A program made the translations under genes and the position numbers. The notes beneath the pieces were generated by a model. The model searched no databases. It was not told where the DNA came from and saw only the letters and a program-made list of their open reading frames with translations. Shown piece after piece: positions 32,064 through 38,447 of a stretch of 38,447 bases of DNA (its first letter is position 1; every line of letters begins with the position of its first letter). Origin of the DNA: Hyphomicrobium sp. (GTDB lineage: Bacteria > Pseudomonadota > Alphaproteobacteria > Rhizobiales > Hyphomicrobiaceae); the NCBI GenBank assembly GCA_022844105.1, contig JALHMJ010000018.1, forward strand, positions 1-38,447, written 5' to 3'.

Positions 32064-32318
32064 TTACAGCACGAGGGCGCTGGCTCCCAGGATCGCGGCG
32101 ATGGCAACAAACACCCACACCACGATGACGGCTTCAGCTACGCCCATGTAGGCGAGCACACCGACAAGGAAGATGGCGACAGCCGAACCCCAGAAAGTCG
32201 GGTTGTGATGCTTCGGCCAGACGTTATGAACCATCTTACCCGCAATGATGGCGCCCACGGCGATCAGAACCATCAATCCAACGCTCCGAGGATCTTGAAA
32301 TTTCTCAAGCCAGCCCAT
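32064..32318 (-). CDS. small membrane protein
   Basis: 84 residues from ATG 32318 (MGWLEKFQDPRSVG), preceded closely by GGGGGA. Three hydrophobic stretches: LMVLIAVGAIIAG, WGSAVAIFLVGVLAYMG and AVIVVWVFVAIAAILGAS. No family recognised. It lies 53 bp upstream of the pirin gene on the same strand and could share its transcript. The divergent gene at 32475 is another small membrane protein. Confidence 0.6.
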   Translation of the reverse strand: MGWLEKFQDPRSVGLMVLIAVGAIIAGKMVHNVWPKHHNPTFWGSAVAIFLVGVLAYMGVAEAVIVVWVFVAIAAILGASALVL

Positions 32319-32474
32319 GCGTCCCCCATATTTCGTGCGCGATGGTAAACTGCCACGAAGGCGCTGTGTCCTCCACCCCCACAGTGAAGCTGCGGATTGC
32401 TTTTCGCCAATCTCCGGCCTGTTATGCTCTAGCGGGGCTGTCAGGCAGCCCATCCCGCGGGGAGGAGTAACGAG

Positions 32475-32663
32475 ATGTTCGATCTCCTGTTGCGAGTTGC
32501 CGGCAGTATTGCAATCGGATGGATGCTCGGCGCGGCCGCTGGGCTATCGATTTCGCGCATCGCCTACAACGGGACGGCTGGGCAGCTCCCGATCATCCTG
32601 ATCCCGATCACGATTTTCGTTGTGTTTCTGGCGTCTTACTCACTGGTCCCGAAACGCCCGTAG
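32475..32663 (+). CDS. small two-helix membrane protein
   Basis: 62 residues with two membrane segments (LLLRVAGSIAIGWMLGAAAG and LPIILIPITIFVVFLASYS) and the basic end VPKRP. A very strong ribosome site (GGAGGAG, about eight bases before ATG 32475) makes this a convincing gene despite its size. No family recognised. Between it and the desaturase (32664-32820) a lone -10-like TATACT occurs at 32743-32748. Confidence 0.7.
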   Translation: MFDLLLRVAGSIAIGWMLGAAAGLSISRIAYNGTAGQLPIILIPITIFVVFLASYSLVPKRP

Positions 32664-32820
32664 CATTTATGCCCGTGCGAGACGCTCCTGATGCGCCTTG
32701 ACTAATTTGTCGCAGAGCTGGGTCTAAAGCTTCCTAAGCGCGTATACTAGTTGTGGAAAACGGCGCTTCGACATCCGCGGTGCGGCTCGATGCGGCGCCG
32801 AAAACACCGGAGACATCACA

Positions 32821-34236
32821 TTGACGGCACATTTTCCTTCGGCGCCACGAGAAGTGCCAGCGGCAGGGCGAGATCGCGCGGGGCGGGTGACCCCGGGTGA
32901 AATGGAAGCCTTCAAGGCGCGCGATAACTGGACCAACTGGCGCTACCTGGCCTTGAACTGGTTTGTAATCGCCGGCACGGCGTTCCTCGCCATCTGGGGC
33001 GAAAGTCAGCTGCGCGCCATGGGCTACGGCTGGGAGGCGATCCTGCCGCTGGCCATCGTCGCCATCATCATCATGGGCGCCTCGCAGCACCAGCTTGGCG
33101 GTGCCATTCACGAAGGCACGCACTATCAGCTGTTCGCCAATCGCACGCTGAACGAGACGGCATCGGACTGGATGGCAGGCTTCCCGATCTACACCTCGAC
33201 GCATCACTACCGTCTGCACCACATGGCGCATCATCAGTTTGTCAATGATCCCGAGCGCGATCCCATCTTCGGGCAAGCCGACGAGAGCGGCCACTGGCTG
33301 GATTTTCCGCTGACGCACGTGGAGCTGGTTAAGGGCCTCGCCCGGCTTTTATGGATCCCGAACCTCGTTAAATACACCATTGCTCGCGCCCGCTACAGCG
33401 CGCTGGGCCTTGGTAAAAACCCGTATGGCGACCCAAATCGTCCCGGTCATCAGGCGGCCCAATCGGTAGGCATTTTGTTTGCAGCCGTCGTACCGGCCGT
33501 CCTGATCGGTATGATGCTGGCCGGCTTCGGTGCCATCGCCGTGATGGGCACGTTCTTCGCCATCTGGGCGGCCACCGTGCTGTTCTATGCCGTGATCCCT
33601 GAAGATTGGTTCGCCTCAGGCCGCGTCGAGCCGGTCATATCGCACCGGGCCGGTTCGATTGCCCGGATCTCGTTTATGGCCATCGTCTACGGCACGCTGA
33701 CGGCCATCGACCTGACAGGCTATGAACAGGCGTGGATGTACTATGGCCTGTATTGGATCGTGCCGCTGTTCACGACATTTCCGGTGTTCATGATCTTCCG
33801 CGAGTGGATTCAGCACGGCAATGCCGATCGCGGGCGATATACGAACTCTCGCGTGATCCTCACCGGACCGCTGTTCCGCTACGCGGTCCTGCCCTGGGGG
33901 ATGGAGTACCATCAGCCCCACCACCTCATGGCCACGGTGCCGCACTACAAGCTGCGCCGCTTCCACGAGCGGCTCTTGCAAGACAGTGAGTACGCAGAAA
34001 AGGCGCAAATTGTAGAAGGTCTCTACGGGCCCGAGGCCGACGGCAAGCCGACGGCGTTCGGCGTTCTGTTGAAGGAGCACGCGCCAAAATCGCGCGCGGC
34101 GGTTCACGTCGATGAAACGGTCCTTGAGCGCGCTGATTTGAGCGACCGCGCGGCTTTGGAGCGTGAGAAGCAGGCTTCGCTAAAGGGCGAACCAAGCAAT
34201 GCGAGCCGCGATGCAGGGCGCGACGCGGCGGAGTAG
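32821..34236 (+). CDS. membrane-bound fatty acid desaturase-family protein
   Basis: A 471-residue di-iron membrane oxygenase. The three histidine boxes are complete: HEGTH (97-101), HHYRLHHMAHH (128-138) and HQPHH (364-368). Membrane segments surround them in the usual arrangement (WFVIAGTAFLAIW, ILPLAIVAIIIMGAS, VGILFAAVVPAVLIGMMLAG, and more). The substrate may be a fatty acyl chain or another lipid, which family motifs alone do not decide. About 90 charged C-terminal residues (from VEGLYGPEADGK on) extend beyond the usual core. The start is TTG 32821 with GGAG eight bases upstream; the internal ATG 32902 would truncate a polar leader. Confidence 0.9.
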   Translation: MTAHFPSAPREVPAAGRDRAGRVTPGEMEAFKARDNWTNWRYLALNWFVIAGTAFLAIWGESQLRAMGYGWEAILPLAIVAIIIMGASQHQLGGAIHEGTHYQLFANRTLNETASDWMAGFPIYTSTHHYRLHHMAHHQFVNDPERDPIFGQADESGHWLDFPLTHVELVKGLARLLWIPNLVKYTIARARYSALGLGKNPYGDPNRPGHQAAQSVGILFAAVVPAVLIGMMLAGFGAIAVMGTFFAIWAATVLFYAVIPEDWFASGRVEPVISHRAGSIARISFMAIVYGTLTAIDLTGYEQAWMYYGLYWIVPLFTTFPVFMIFREWIQHGNADRGRYTNSRVILTGPLFRYAVLPWGMEYHQPHHLMATVPHYKLRRFHERLLQDSEYAEKAQIVEGLYGPEADGKPTAFGVLLKEHAPKSRAAVHVDETVLERADLSDRAALEREKQASLKGEPSNASRDAGRDAAE

Positions 34237-34302
34237 TAGCTATCCGGTCGTGCTTGCGCTGGGGAATTTTCGCCCTGGGGCAATGTCGTGCAAAGGTGAT
34301 GA

Positions 34303-34503
34303 ATGATGAGGGCCTTGGCCGCTGTGCGGATCGGCTGCGTGGCAGCACTCACCATCACGTTGGTGCTGCCCGCATCTGCGAAAATCTCCTCCATGAGCGG
34401 CGCCTACGATGGCCGCGGCAAACCTCCGGAGACGGTCACCAGCCCGCCGAAAAAGCCAAAGAAGACCCCACGCACCGACACGACCCCGCAGGGCGGCAAT
34501 TGA
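34303..34503 (+). CDS. small secreted protein
   Basis: 66 residues with a signal peptide (AAVRIGCVAALTITLVLPAS, cleavage after ASA). The mature tail of about 40 residues is Lys/Pro/Thr-rich (PPKKPKKTPRTDTTP), likely unstructured and cationic. AAGG lies six bases before ATG 34303. No family is recognised. It follows the desaturase by 66 bp on the same strand. A 9-bp hairpin follows its stop (34539-34561). Confidence 0.6.
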   Translation: MMRALAAVRIGCVAALTITLVLPASAKISSMSGAYDGRGKPPETVTSPPKKPKKTPRTDTTPQGGN

Positions 34504-34538
34504 TCGCGAGCTGCGGTAGAACCAACCCGCGCGGTGCC

Positions 34539-34561
34539 ATCCTCGGCTTTCGGCCGAGGAT
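34539..34561 (+). terminator. hairpin downstream of the small secreted protein gene
   Basis: atcctcggc-tttcg-gccgaggat is a perfect 9-bp stem with a 5-base loop, 36 bp past the stop at 34503. No T tract follows, so it may act as an mRNA 3' stabiliser or a weak terminator, or belong to the adjoining repeat. Confidence 0.45.
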
Positions 34562-34670
34562 CCATCGTTCAGCAAGGATGCCGGGTGTTGGCGGTTCGAC
34601 ATCGCGCGGCCGTCACCGTCTATGCGGCACGCTCGATTCTCGGGACAAGCCCGATGATGACAGCGGGGGG
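34562..34670. repeat. intergenic dispersed repeat of the alphaproteobacterial 'DSRDKPDDD' type
   Basis: The segment ending ctcgggacaagcccgatgat (from 34639), with its internal cggg/cccg stem, reads in one frame as LDSRDKPDDDSGG. That fragment recurs as spurious small ORFs across alphaproteobacterial genomes because it is part of a dispersed palindromic repeat. It fills the convergent space between the small secreted gene and methylmalonyl-CoA mutase. Confidence 0.6.
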
Positions 34671-34672
34671 CC

Positions 34673-36835
34673 TTACTCCGCTGCGAGTTTCGCATACCCC
34701 AGCTGCTCGTTCAGCTTGATGATGAGGTCGGCGGCCGCGATGGGGATGTTGGTGCCCGGACCGAACACGGCCTTGGCACCCGCATTGAACAGCGCATCGT
34801 AGTCGCCGGGCGGGATCACGCCACCGACGACGATCATGATATCCTCGCGGCCTTCCGTGGCCAGCGCTTCGCGCAATTCCGGCACCAGCGTCAGGTGCCC
34901 GGCGGCCAGCGATGACACCCCGACGACATGCACGTCATTCTCAACCGCTTGCCGCGCGGCTTCCGTGGCGGTCGCGAATAGCGGTCCGATGTCGACGTCG
35001 AAGCCGAGATCGGCGAACGCCGTGGCGATGACTTTCTGGCCGCGGTCGTGCCCATCCTGGCCGAGCTTGGCAATGAGGATGCGCGGACGGCGGCCGTCGT
35101 GCGTTCCAAATTCCTCGACGAGCTTTTGCGCCTTCACCACATCGCTGTTCATGGCTGCCTCCGAACGGTAGACGCCCGAAATCGCGCGGATTTCGGCGCG
35201 GTGGCGCGTGAAGACTTTCTCCATCGCTTCCGACATTTCGCCGACGGTGGCCTTCGCCCGCGCCGCCTTCACGCACAGGTCGAGGAGGTTGGCGTGTCCC
35301 TTGGCGCCTTCCGTCAAGGCGCTGAGCGCCGCTTGCGTCTCCGCCTCATTGCGCTCCGCCCTGAGCCGCTTCAACTTGGCGATCTGCGCCTCGCGCACCG
35401 CCACGTTGTCGACCTTGAGCAGGTTGATCTTGGCGTCCCCATCGATGCGGAATTTGTTGACGCCGGTGATGGTTTGTTTGCCGGTATCGATGCGCGCCTG
35501 CGTGCGGGCGGCGGCTTCCTCGATGCGCATTTTCGGAATACCGGCATCAATGGCTTTCGCCATGCCGCCAAGTTCCTCGACCTCCGCAATGTGTTCCATC
35601 GCTTTCTGCGCCAGTTCGTAGGTCAGCCGTTCGACGTAGTGGCTGCCGCCCCACGGATCGATCACGCGCGTGGTGCCACTCTCCTGCTGCAGGAGAAGCT
35701 GCGTGTTGCGCGCGATGCGGGCCGAAAAGTCGGTCGGCAGCGCGATCGCCTCGTCGAGCCCGTTGGTGTGCAGTGATTGCGTATGCCCCTGCGTGGCGGC
35801 CATAGCTTCGAGACACGTGCGCGTCACGTTGTTGAACACGTCCTGCGCGGTCAGCGACCATCCGGACGTTTGCGAATGCGTGCGCAGCGACAGCGACCGA
35901 ACGTCCTTCGGATTGAACTCTTCCTTGATCATTTTCGCCCAAAGCAGACGCGCCGCGCGCATCTTGGCGATCTCCATGAAGAAATTTGTGCCAATGGCCC
36001 AGAAGAAGGACAGGCGCGGCGCGAACGCATCGATGCCAAGACCGCTGGCAACGCCGGCGCGGACATACTCAACGCCATCGGCGAGTGTGTAGGCCAATTC
36101 GAGATCGGCGGTCGCACCGGCTTCCTGCATGTGATAGCCGGAAATCGAGATCGAGTTGAATTTCGGCATCGTCTGGGACGTATAGGTGAAAATATCCGAC
36201 ACGATCCGCATCGAAGGCAGCGGCGGATAGATGTAGGTATTGCGCACCATGAATTCTTTCAGAATATCGTTCTGAATGGTGCCTGCCAGTTTGTCCGGCG
36301 CAACGCCTTGTTCCTCGCCCGCGATAATGTACAGCGCCAGGATCGGCAGAACCGCGCCGTTCATGGTCATCGAAACGGTCATCTGCTCAAGCGGGATACT
36401 GTCGAACAGCGTGCGCATGTCGTAGATGGAATCGATCGCCACGCCAGCCATGCCGACGTCGCCTTTGACGCGCGGATGATCGCTGTCGTAGCCCCGATGG
36501 GTCGCCAGATCGAACGCAATGGAAAGACCCTTCTGCCCGGCCGCGATGTTGCGGCGATAGAAGGCGTTGGATTCCTCGGCCGTCGAAAAACCGGCGTATT
36601 GCCGGACCGTCCACGGCTGCGTGACATACATGGTCGGATAAGGTCCGCGAACGAACGGCGCAATGCCGGGCCAGGTGCCGAGAAAATCGAGCCCGGCCGT
36701 ATCGGCGCCCGTGTACACCGCCTTGACCGGGATGCCCTCAGGTGTTGCCCAGGTCTCGCCATCCACGGTCGGCGTGGTGGCACCCACGGACGGCGTGCCG
36801 AGGTCGATGCAGGTGAAATCGGGAATCCGGGTCAT
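34673..36835 (-). CDS. scpA: methylmalonyl-CoA mutase large subunit
   Basis: Adenosylcobalamin enzyme interconverting L-methylmalonyl-CoA and succinyl-CoA, used in propionyl-CoA assimilation. 720 residues. The TIM-barrel substrate domain has [38 protein letters not shown] and [17 protein letters not shown]. After a linker, the C-terminal B12 domain has LGQDGHDRG with the cobalt-coordinating His596, then GVSSLAAGH and [17 protein letters not shown] 36835 begins [13 protein letters not shown]; the open frame 25 codons upstream is not conserved. A small-subunit gene end lies 1.4 kb upstream on the same strand, with two other genes between. The scpA name follows the E. coli homologue; mutB or mcmA are synonyms. 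Confidence 0.96.
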   Translation of the reverse strand: MTRIPDFTCIDLGTPSVGATTPTVDGETWATPEGIPVKAVYTGADTAGLDFLGTWPGIAPFVRGPYPTMYVTQPWTVRQYAGFSTAEESNAFYRRNIAAGQKGLSIAFDLATHRGYDSDHPRVKGDVGMAGVAIDSIYDMRTLFDSIPLEQMTVSMTMNGAVLPILALYIIAGEEQGVAPDKLAGTIQNDILKEFMVRNTYIYPPLPSMRIVSDIFTYTSQTMPKFNSISISGYHMQEAGATADLELAYTLADGVEYVRAGVASGLGIDAFAPRLSFFWAIGTNFFMEIAKMRAARLLWAKMIKEEFNPKDVRSLSLRTHSQTSGWSLTAQDVFNNVTRTCLEAMAATQGHTQSLHTNGLDEAIALPTDFSARIARNTQLLLQQESGTTRVIDPWGGSHYVERLTYELAQKAMEHIAEVEELGGMAKAIDAGIPKMRIEEAAARTQARIDTGKQTITGVNKFRIDGDAKINLLKVDNVAVREAQIAKLKRLRAERNEAETQAALSALTEGAKGHANLLDLCVKAARAKATVGEMSEAMEKVFTRHRAEIRAISGVYRSEAAMNSDVVKAQKLVEEFGTHDGRRPRILIAKLGQDGHDRGQKVIATAFADLGFDVDIGPLFATATEAARQAVENDVHVVGVSSLAAGHLTLVPELREALATEGREDIMIVVGGVIPPGDYDALFNAGAKAVFGPGTNIPIAAADLIIKLNEQLGYAKLAAE

Positions 36836-36943
36836 GTTGATCTCTGGCAGAGGCTCTTGTCGTGACCCCTGGTAGCATACAAGCAAAACGAAGCGCGATG
36901 CGGCGAACATCGCCGTAAGACGCCATCAGGAGATTATACGAAG

Positions 36944-37702
36944 ATGTCGGTGGTAGCCAAACGATTGAAGCAAATCAATATGCTAGCGTTGTGGGTTGTC
37001 ATTCCTCAACTGGCGGTGTCGGCCGCCCTGCCGGCTACGGCCGCGCCCGCTGAGAGCACGCCCCCGCTGGCGGTCGCCTCGCCGGAGCCGGTGCTCAAAC
37101 TAGAGGCTCCGGCCGGGCATTGCGCTTACGATGCGGCCGAAGCGGGCAAGCCGGAGTGGATAACGGGCTTCGAACCCGGTCTAAAAGCCGGCACCGAACT
37201 CGTAGTGCTCTATGTGCCTTGCGTGGCTCTGCAGGCGGTCCGATCGGGAACAGCGGAGTGGCTGCCCGAGTGGGTCGCAATCGAAAAGAATACGGTCACC
37301 TACCCAAGTGATGATGAACGAAGCCTCGGCTCGCATGGCGCGGTCAAGAGACTGTGCGAGGACGCTCAATCGTCAAGTTGGGGCCATCCGCGCCATATGG
37401 GTGAGGACTTCGCCACGCTCGTGCAGAAAGCTGGCGAGAAATTGAGTCCCAACACTCCGGTTGTGTTCCTGGGTGTCATCGGCGAGGACGAGCACGCTTG
37501 CTACCTCTCTGCCGTGCGTGTCGTCACTTCGCCCTCCGGCAAACCACTGAAGTTTCTCATCGTCACAGCCTTTATGCAGGCCGGTGACCGGTGGGTCACG
37601 CAGTCGTTCCGCCGCGAACTACGGTCGACTGGGGACGGTGCCGAAGCCGTTCTGACTTCGGCCAAGAAGGAATCCAAATCTTTTTCCGACAAGAACCGTT
37701 GA
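36944..37702 (+). CDS. secreted hypothetical protein
   Basis: A 252-residue exported protein. A basic start leads to the hydrophobic signal segment MLALWVVIPQLAVSAALPAT with cleavage near ATAAPA. The mature domain has four cysteines (in GHCAYDA, YVPCVAL, KRLCEDAQ and EHACYLS), compatible with two disulfides, and no domain I recognise. AGGAG lies eleven bases before ATG 36944. It is divergent from scpA (108 bp between starts) and convergent with the Uma2 gene (2 bp between stops). It therefore interrupts the mutase gene pair on the opposite strand. Confidence 0.7.
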   Translation: MSVVAKRLKQINMLALWVVIPQLAVSAALPATAAPAESTPPLAVASPEPVLKLEAPAGHCAYDAAEAGKPEWITGFEPGLKAGTELVVLYVPCVALQAVRSGTAEWLPEWVAIEKNTVTYPSDDERSLGSHGAVKRLCEDAQSSSWGHPRHMGEDFATLVQKAGEKLSPNTPVVFLGVIGEDEHACYLSAVRVVTSPSGKPLKFLIVTAFMQAGDRWVTQSFRRELRSTGDGAEAVLTSAKKESKSFSDKNR

Positions 37703-37704
37703 TC

Positions 37705-38286
37705 TTAGAGCAGGTGCGTTCCGGCGTAAATTTCGCTGAGATCCAGCGATGCTTCGATCGACGTGAGTGTGATGGAACCCGACGATGCCTTTTCGTCGGG
37801 CTCACTCGACCACCCGCCCGCAGGCAGCTTGCGATAAATTTCGACAGCCACACGTTCGCTGTCGACGATCATGATCTCGGCAAGCGAGGGGATCGTGGCG
37901 CAGGCGCGGATGCTTTCCCACGTCTCGCGCACATTGCTCGGTGACAGCACTTCGATGATCAGAACGGGGTCTGGAAACACTTTGCCCGGCGGCGTAGTTT
38001 GGCACGTCACTGAAAGGTCGGGCGCGCGAACGTTGTCGTTGGCGTGAATGCGTGGAACGATCGGCGCCTCCGTTCCAACGCGGCACGCGCGCTTTGTGGC
38101 ACGCAGGTGTGCGCCGATTAGATAAGCTAGATTGGCCTGAATCACGGAATGCGTGCCGCTTGCCGGCGACATGGCACGAACTTCCCCGTTGACGAGTTCC
38201 AATTTGCCCACGAGTCCGCCGCCGTCCCAGTCGAGGAACTCAGCCACACTCATGATAGGAGGCAAATTTGGGGCGGTGGTCGTCAA
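37705..38286 (-). CDS. Uma2-family (DUF820) PD-(D/E)XK nuclease-like protein
   Basis: A 193-residue member of the Uma2/DUF820 family, a restriction-endonuclease-like fold abundant in cyanobacteria and scattered in other phyla, of unknown physiological role. Visible motifs are MSVAEFLDWD, LELVNGEVRAMSPASGTHS, RAPDLSV (first acidic residue of the core) and DPVLIIEVLSPSNVRETWES, which carries the E-x-L/K-type catalytic strand. The second catalytic position is Leu instead of Lys in this strand, as in many members. TTG 38286 is favoured because GGAG sits eight bases upstream and the codon overlaps the mutase small-subunit stop as TTGA; ATG 38253 has no ribosome site. Confidence 0.85.
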   Translation of the reverse strand: MTTTAPNLPPIMSVAEFLDWDGGGLVGKLELVNGEVRAMSPASGTHSVIQANLAYLIGAHLRATKRACRVGTEAPIVPRIHANDNVRAPDLSVTCQTTPPGKVFPDPVLIIEVLSPSNVRETWESIRACATIPSLAEIMIVDSERVAVEIYRKLPAGGWSSEPDEKASSGSITLTSIEASLDLSEIYAGTHLL

Positions 38287-38447
38287 GCCAATGTCTCCTG
38301 CAATCCCTTCAATACGGCCACCGCATCTTGCCCCGTGAACAGGAATTGGTCCACCCCCGCGGCCCTGAGAGCGTCTTCGCGTTCCCCGGACCGGCCAGCC
38401 ATCAGCACATATTTGGCGCCCGCTGCCTTGAGGGCGCGCGCCGTGCC
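38283..38447 (-). CDS. methylmalonyl-CoA mutase small subunit, C-terminal fragment at window edge
   Basis: Only the last 54 codons are in the window; the 5' part lies beyond the right edge. The visible peptide runs GTARALKAAGAKYVLMAGRS, then REDALRAAGVDQFLFTGQDA and LKGLQETLA. This matches the end of the degenerate B12-binding domain of the non-catalytic small (beta, MutA) subunit. With the large subunit at 34673 it would form the heterodimeric mutase. The stop TGA (38285-38283) overlaps the Uma2 TTG start. Confidence 0.78.
   Translation of the reverse strand, partial: GTARALKAAGAKYVLMAGRSGEREDALRAAGVDQFLFTGQDAVAVLKGLQETLA

Noticed and set aside
30649-32151. A 500-codon open frame on the plus strand
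   Set aside because: It runs antisense through the pirin gene and the small membrane genes, is rich in Arg/His with no domain, and reflects high-GC codon structure.
35777-36865. A 362-codon plus-strand frame opposite methylmalonyl-CoA mutase
   Set aside because: The minus strand encodes an intact conserved enzyme; this frame is Arg-rich shadow sequence.

Overview
The window is about 38 kb of GC-rich DNA from an alphaproteobacterium, most likely of the Hyphomicrobiales. This is inferred from the gene set: a SufBCDS system headed by an Rrf2/IscR regulator, a bactofilin, a YhdP/AsmA-like giant protein, adenosylcobalamin methylmalonyl-CoA mutase, ParE, and an alphaproteobacterial intergenic repeat of the 'DSRDKPDDD' type. 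There are no rRNA or tRNA genes, CRISPR arrays or recognisable transposons. Almost all of the window is chromosomal housekeeping DNA. The more accessory pieces sit inside the suf and mutase neighbourhoods.

Layout. 1-4068: a MEKHLA-domain protein cut by the window edge and a LysR regulator (minus), then isopentenyl-diphosphate isomerase, a MarC-family membrane protein, a lipoprotein, a GNAT acetyltransferase and a tiny membrane ORF (plus). 4058-6652 (minus): an L-2-hydroxyglutarate-oxidase-like flavoprotein containing an in-frame 15-bp tandem repeat, a bactofilin with a clear terminator, and a Bcp-type peroxiredoxin. 6870-13907: a 1244-residue YhdP/AsmA-like envelope protein, TyrRS (minus), AnmK (plus) and an alpha/beta hydrolase (minus).

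14027-25002 is the core of the window, the Fe-S cluster assembly locus: promoter and inverted repeat, iscR-like regulator, NifS/IscS-type cysteine desulfurase, sufB, a short chlorite-dismutase-family heme protein, sufC, sufD, sufS and sufT. After a 237-bp hairpin-rich gap and a three-gene insertion (DCC-family protein, FtsX-like permease, secreted protein) comes a sufA-like A-type carrier. The chlorite-dismutase-like gene keeps the proximal-His and distal-Arg pair of the family. It has clearly lower GC than the suf genes and is embedded 4 bp behind sufB. It is the most unusual element I see.

25531-29716 (minus): an RhlE-type DEAD-box helicase with a long disordered Arg-rich tail, a strong terminator and a long leader, then ParE. 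29892-32663: a group of small membrane proteins around a pirin. 32821-34503: a membrane desaturase and a small secreted protein. 34673-38447: the large subunit of methylmalonyl-CoA mutase, separated from the 3' end of a small-subunit gene by a secreted protein and a Uma2-family nuclease-like gene that is translationally coupled to the small subunit.

A recurring feature is the use of TTG or GTG starts backed by well-placed GGAG Shine-Dalgarno sequences (5215, 24395, 27384, 32821, 38286). Everything here was read by eye. No database search was run, and family assignments rest on recognised motifs.
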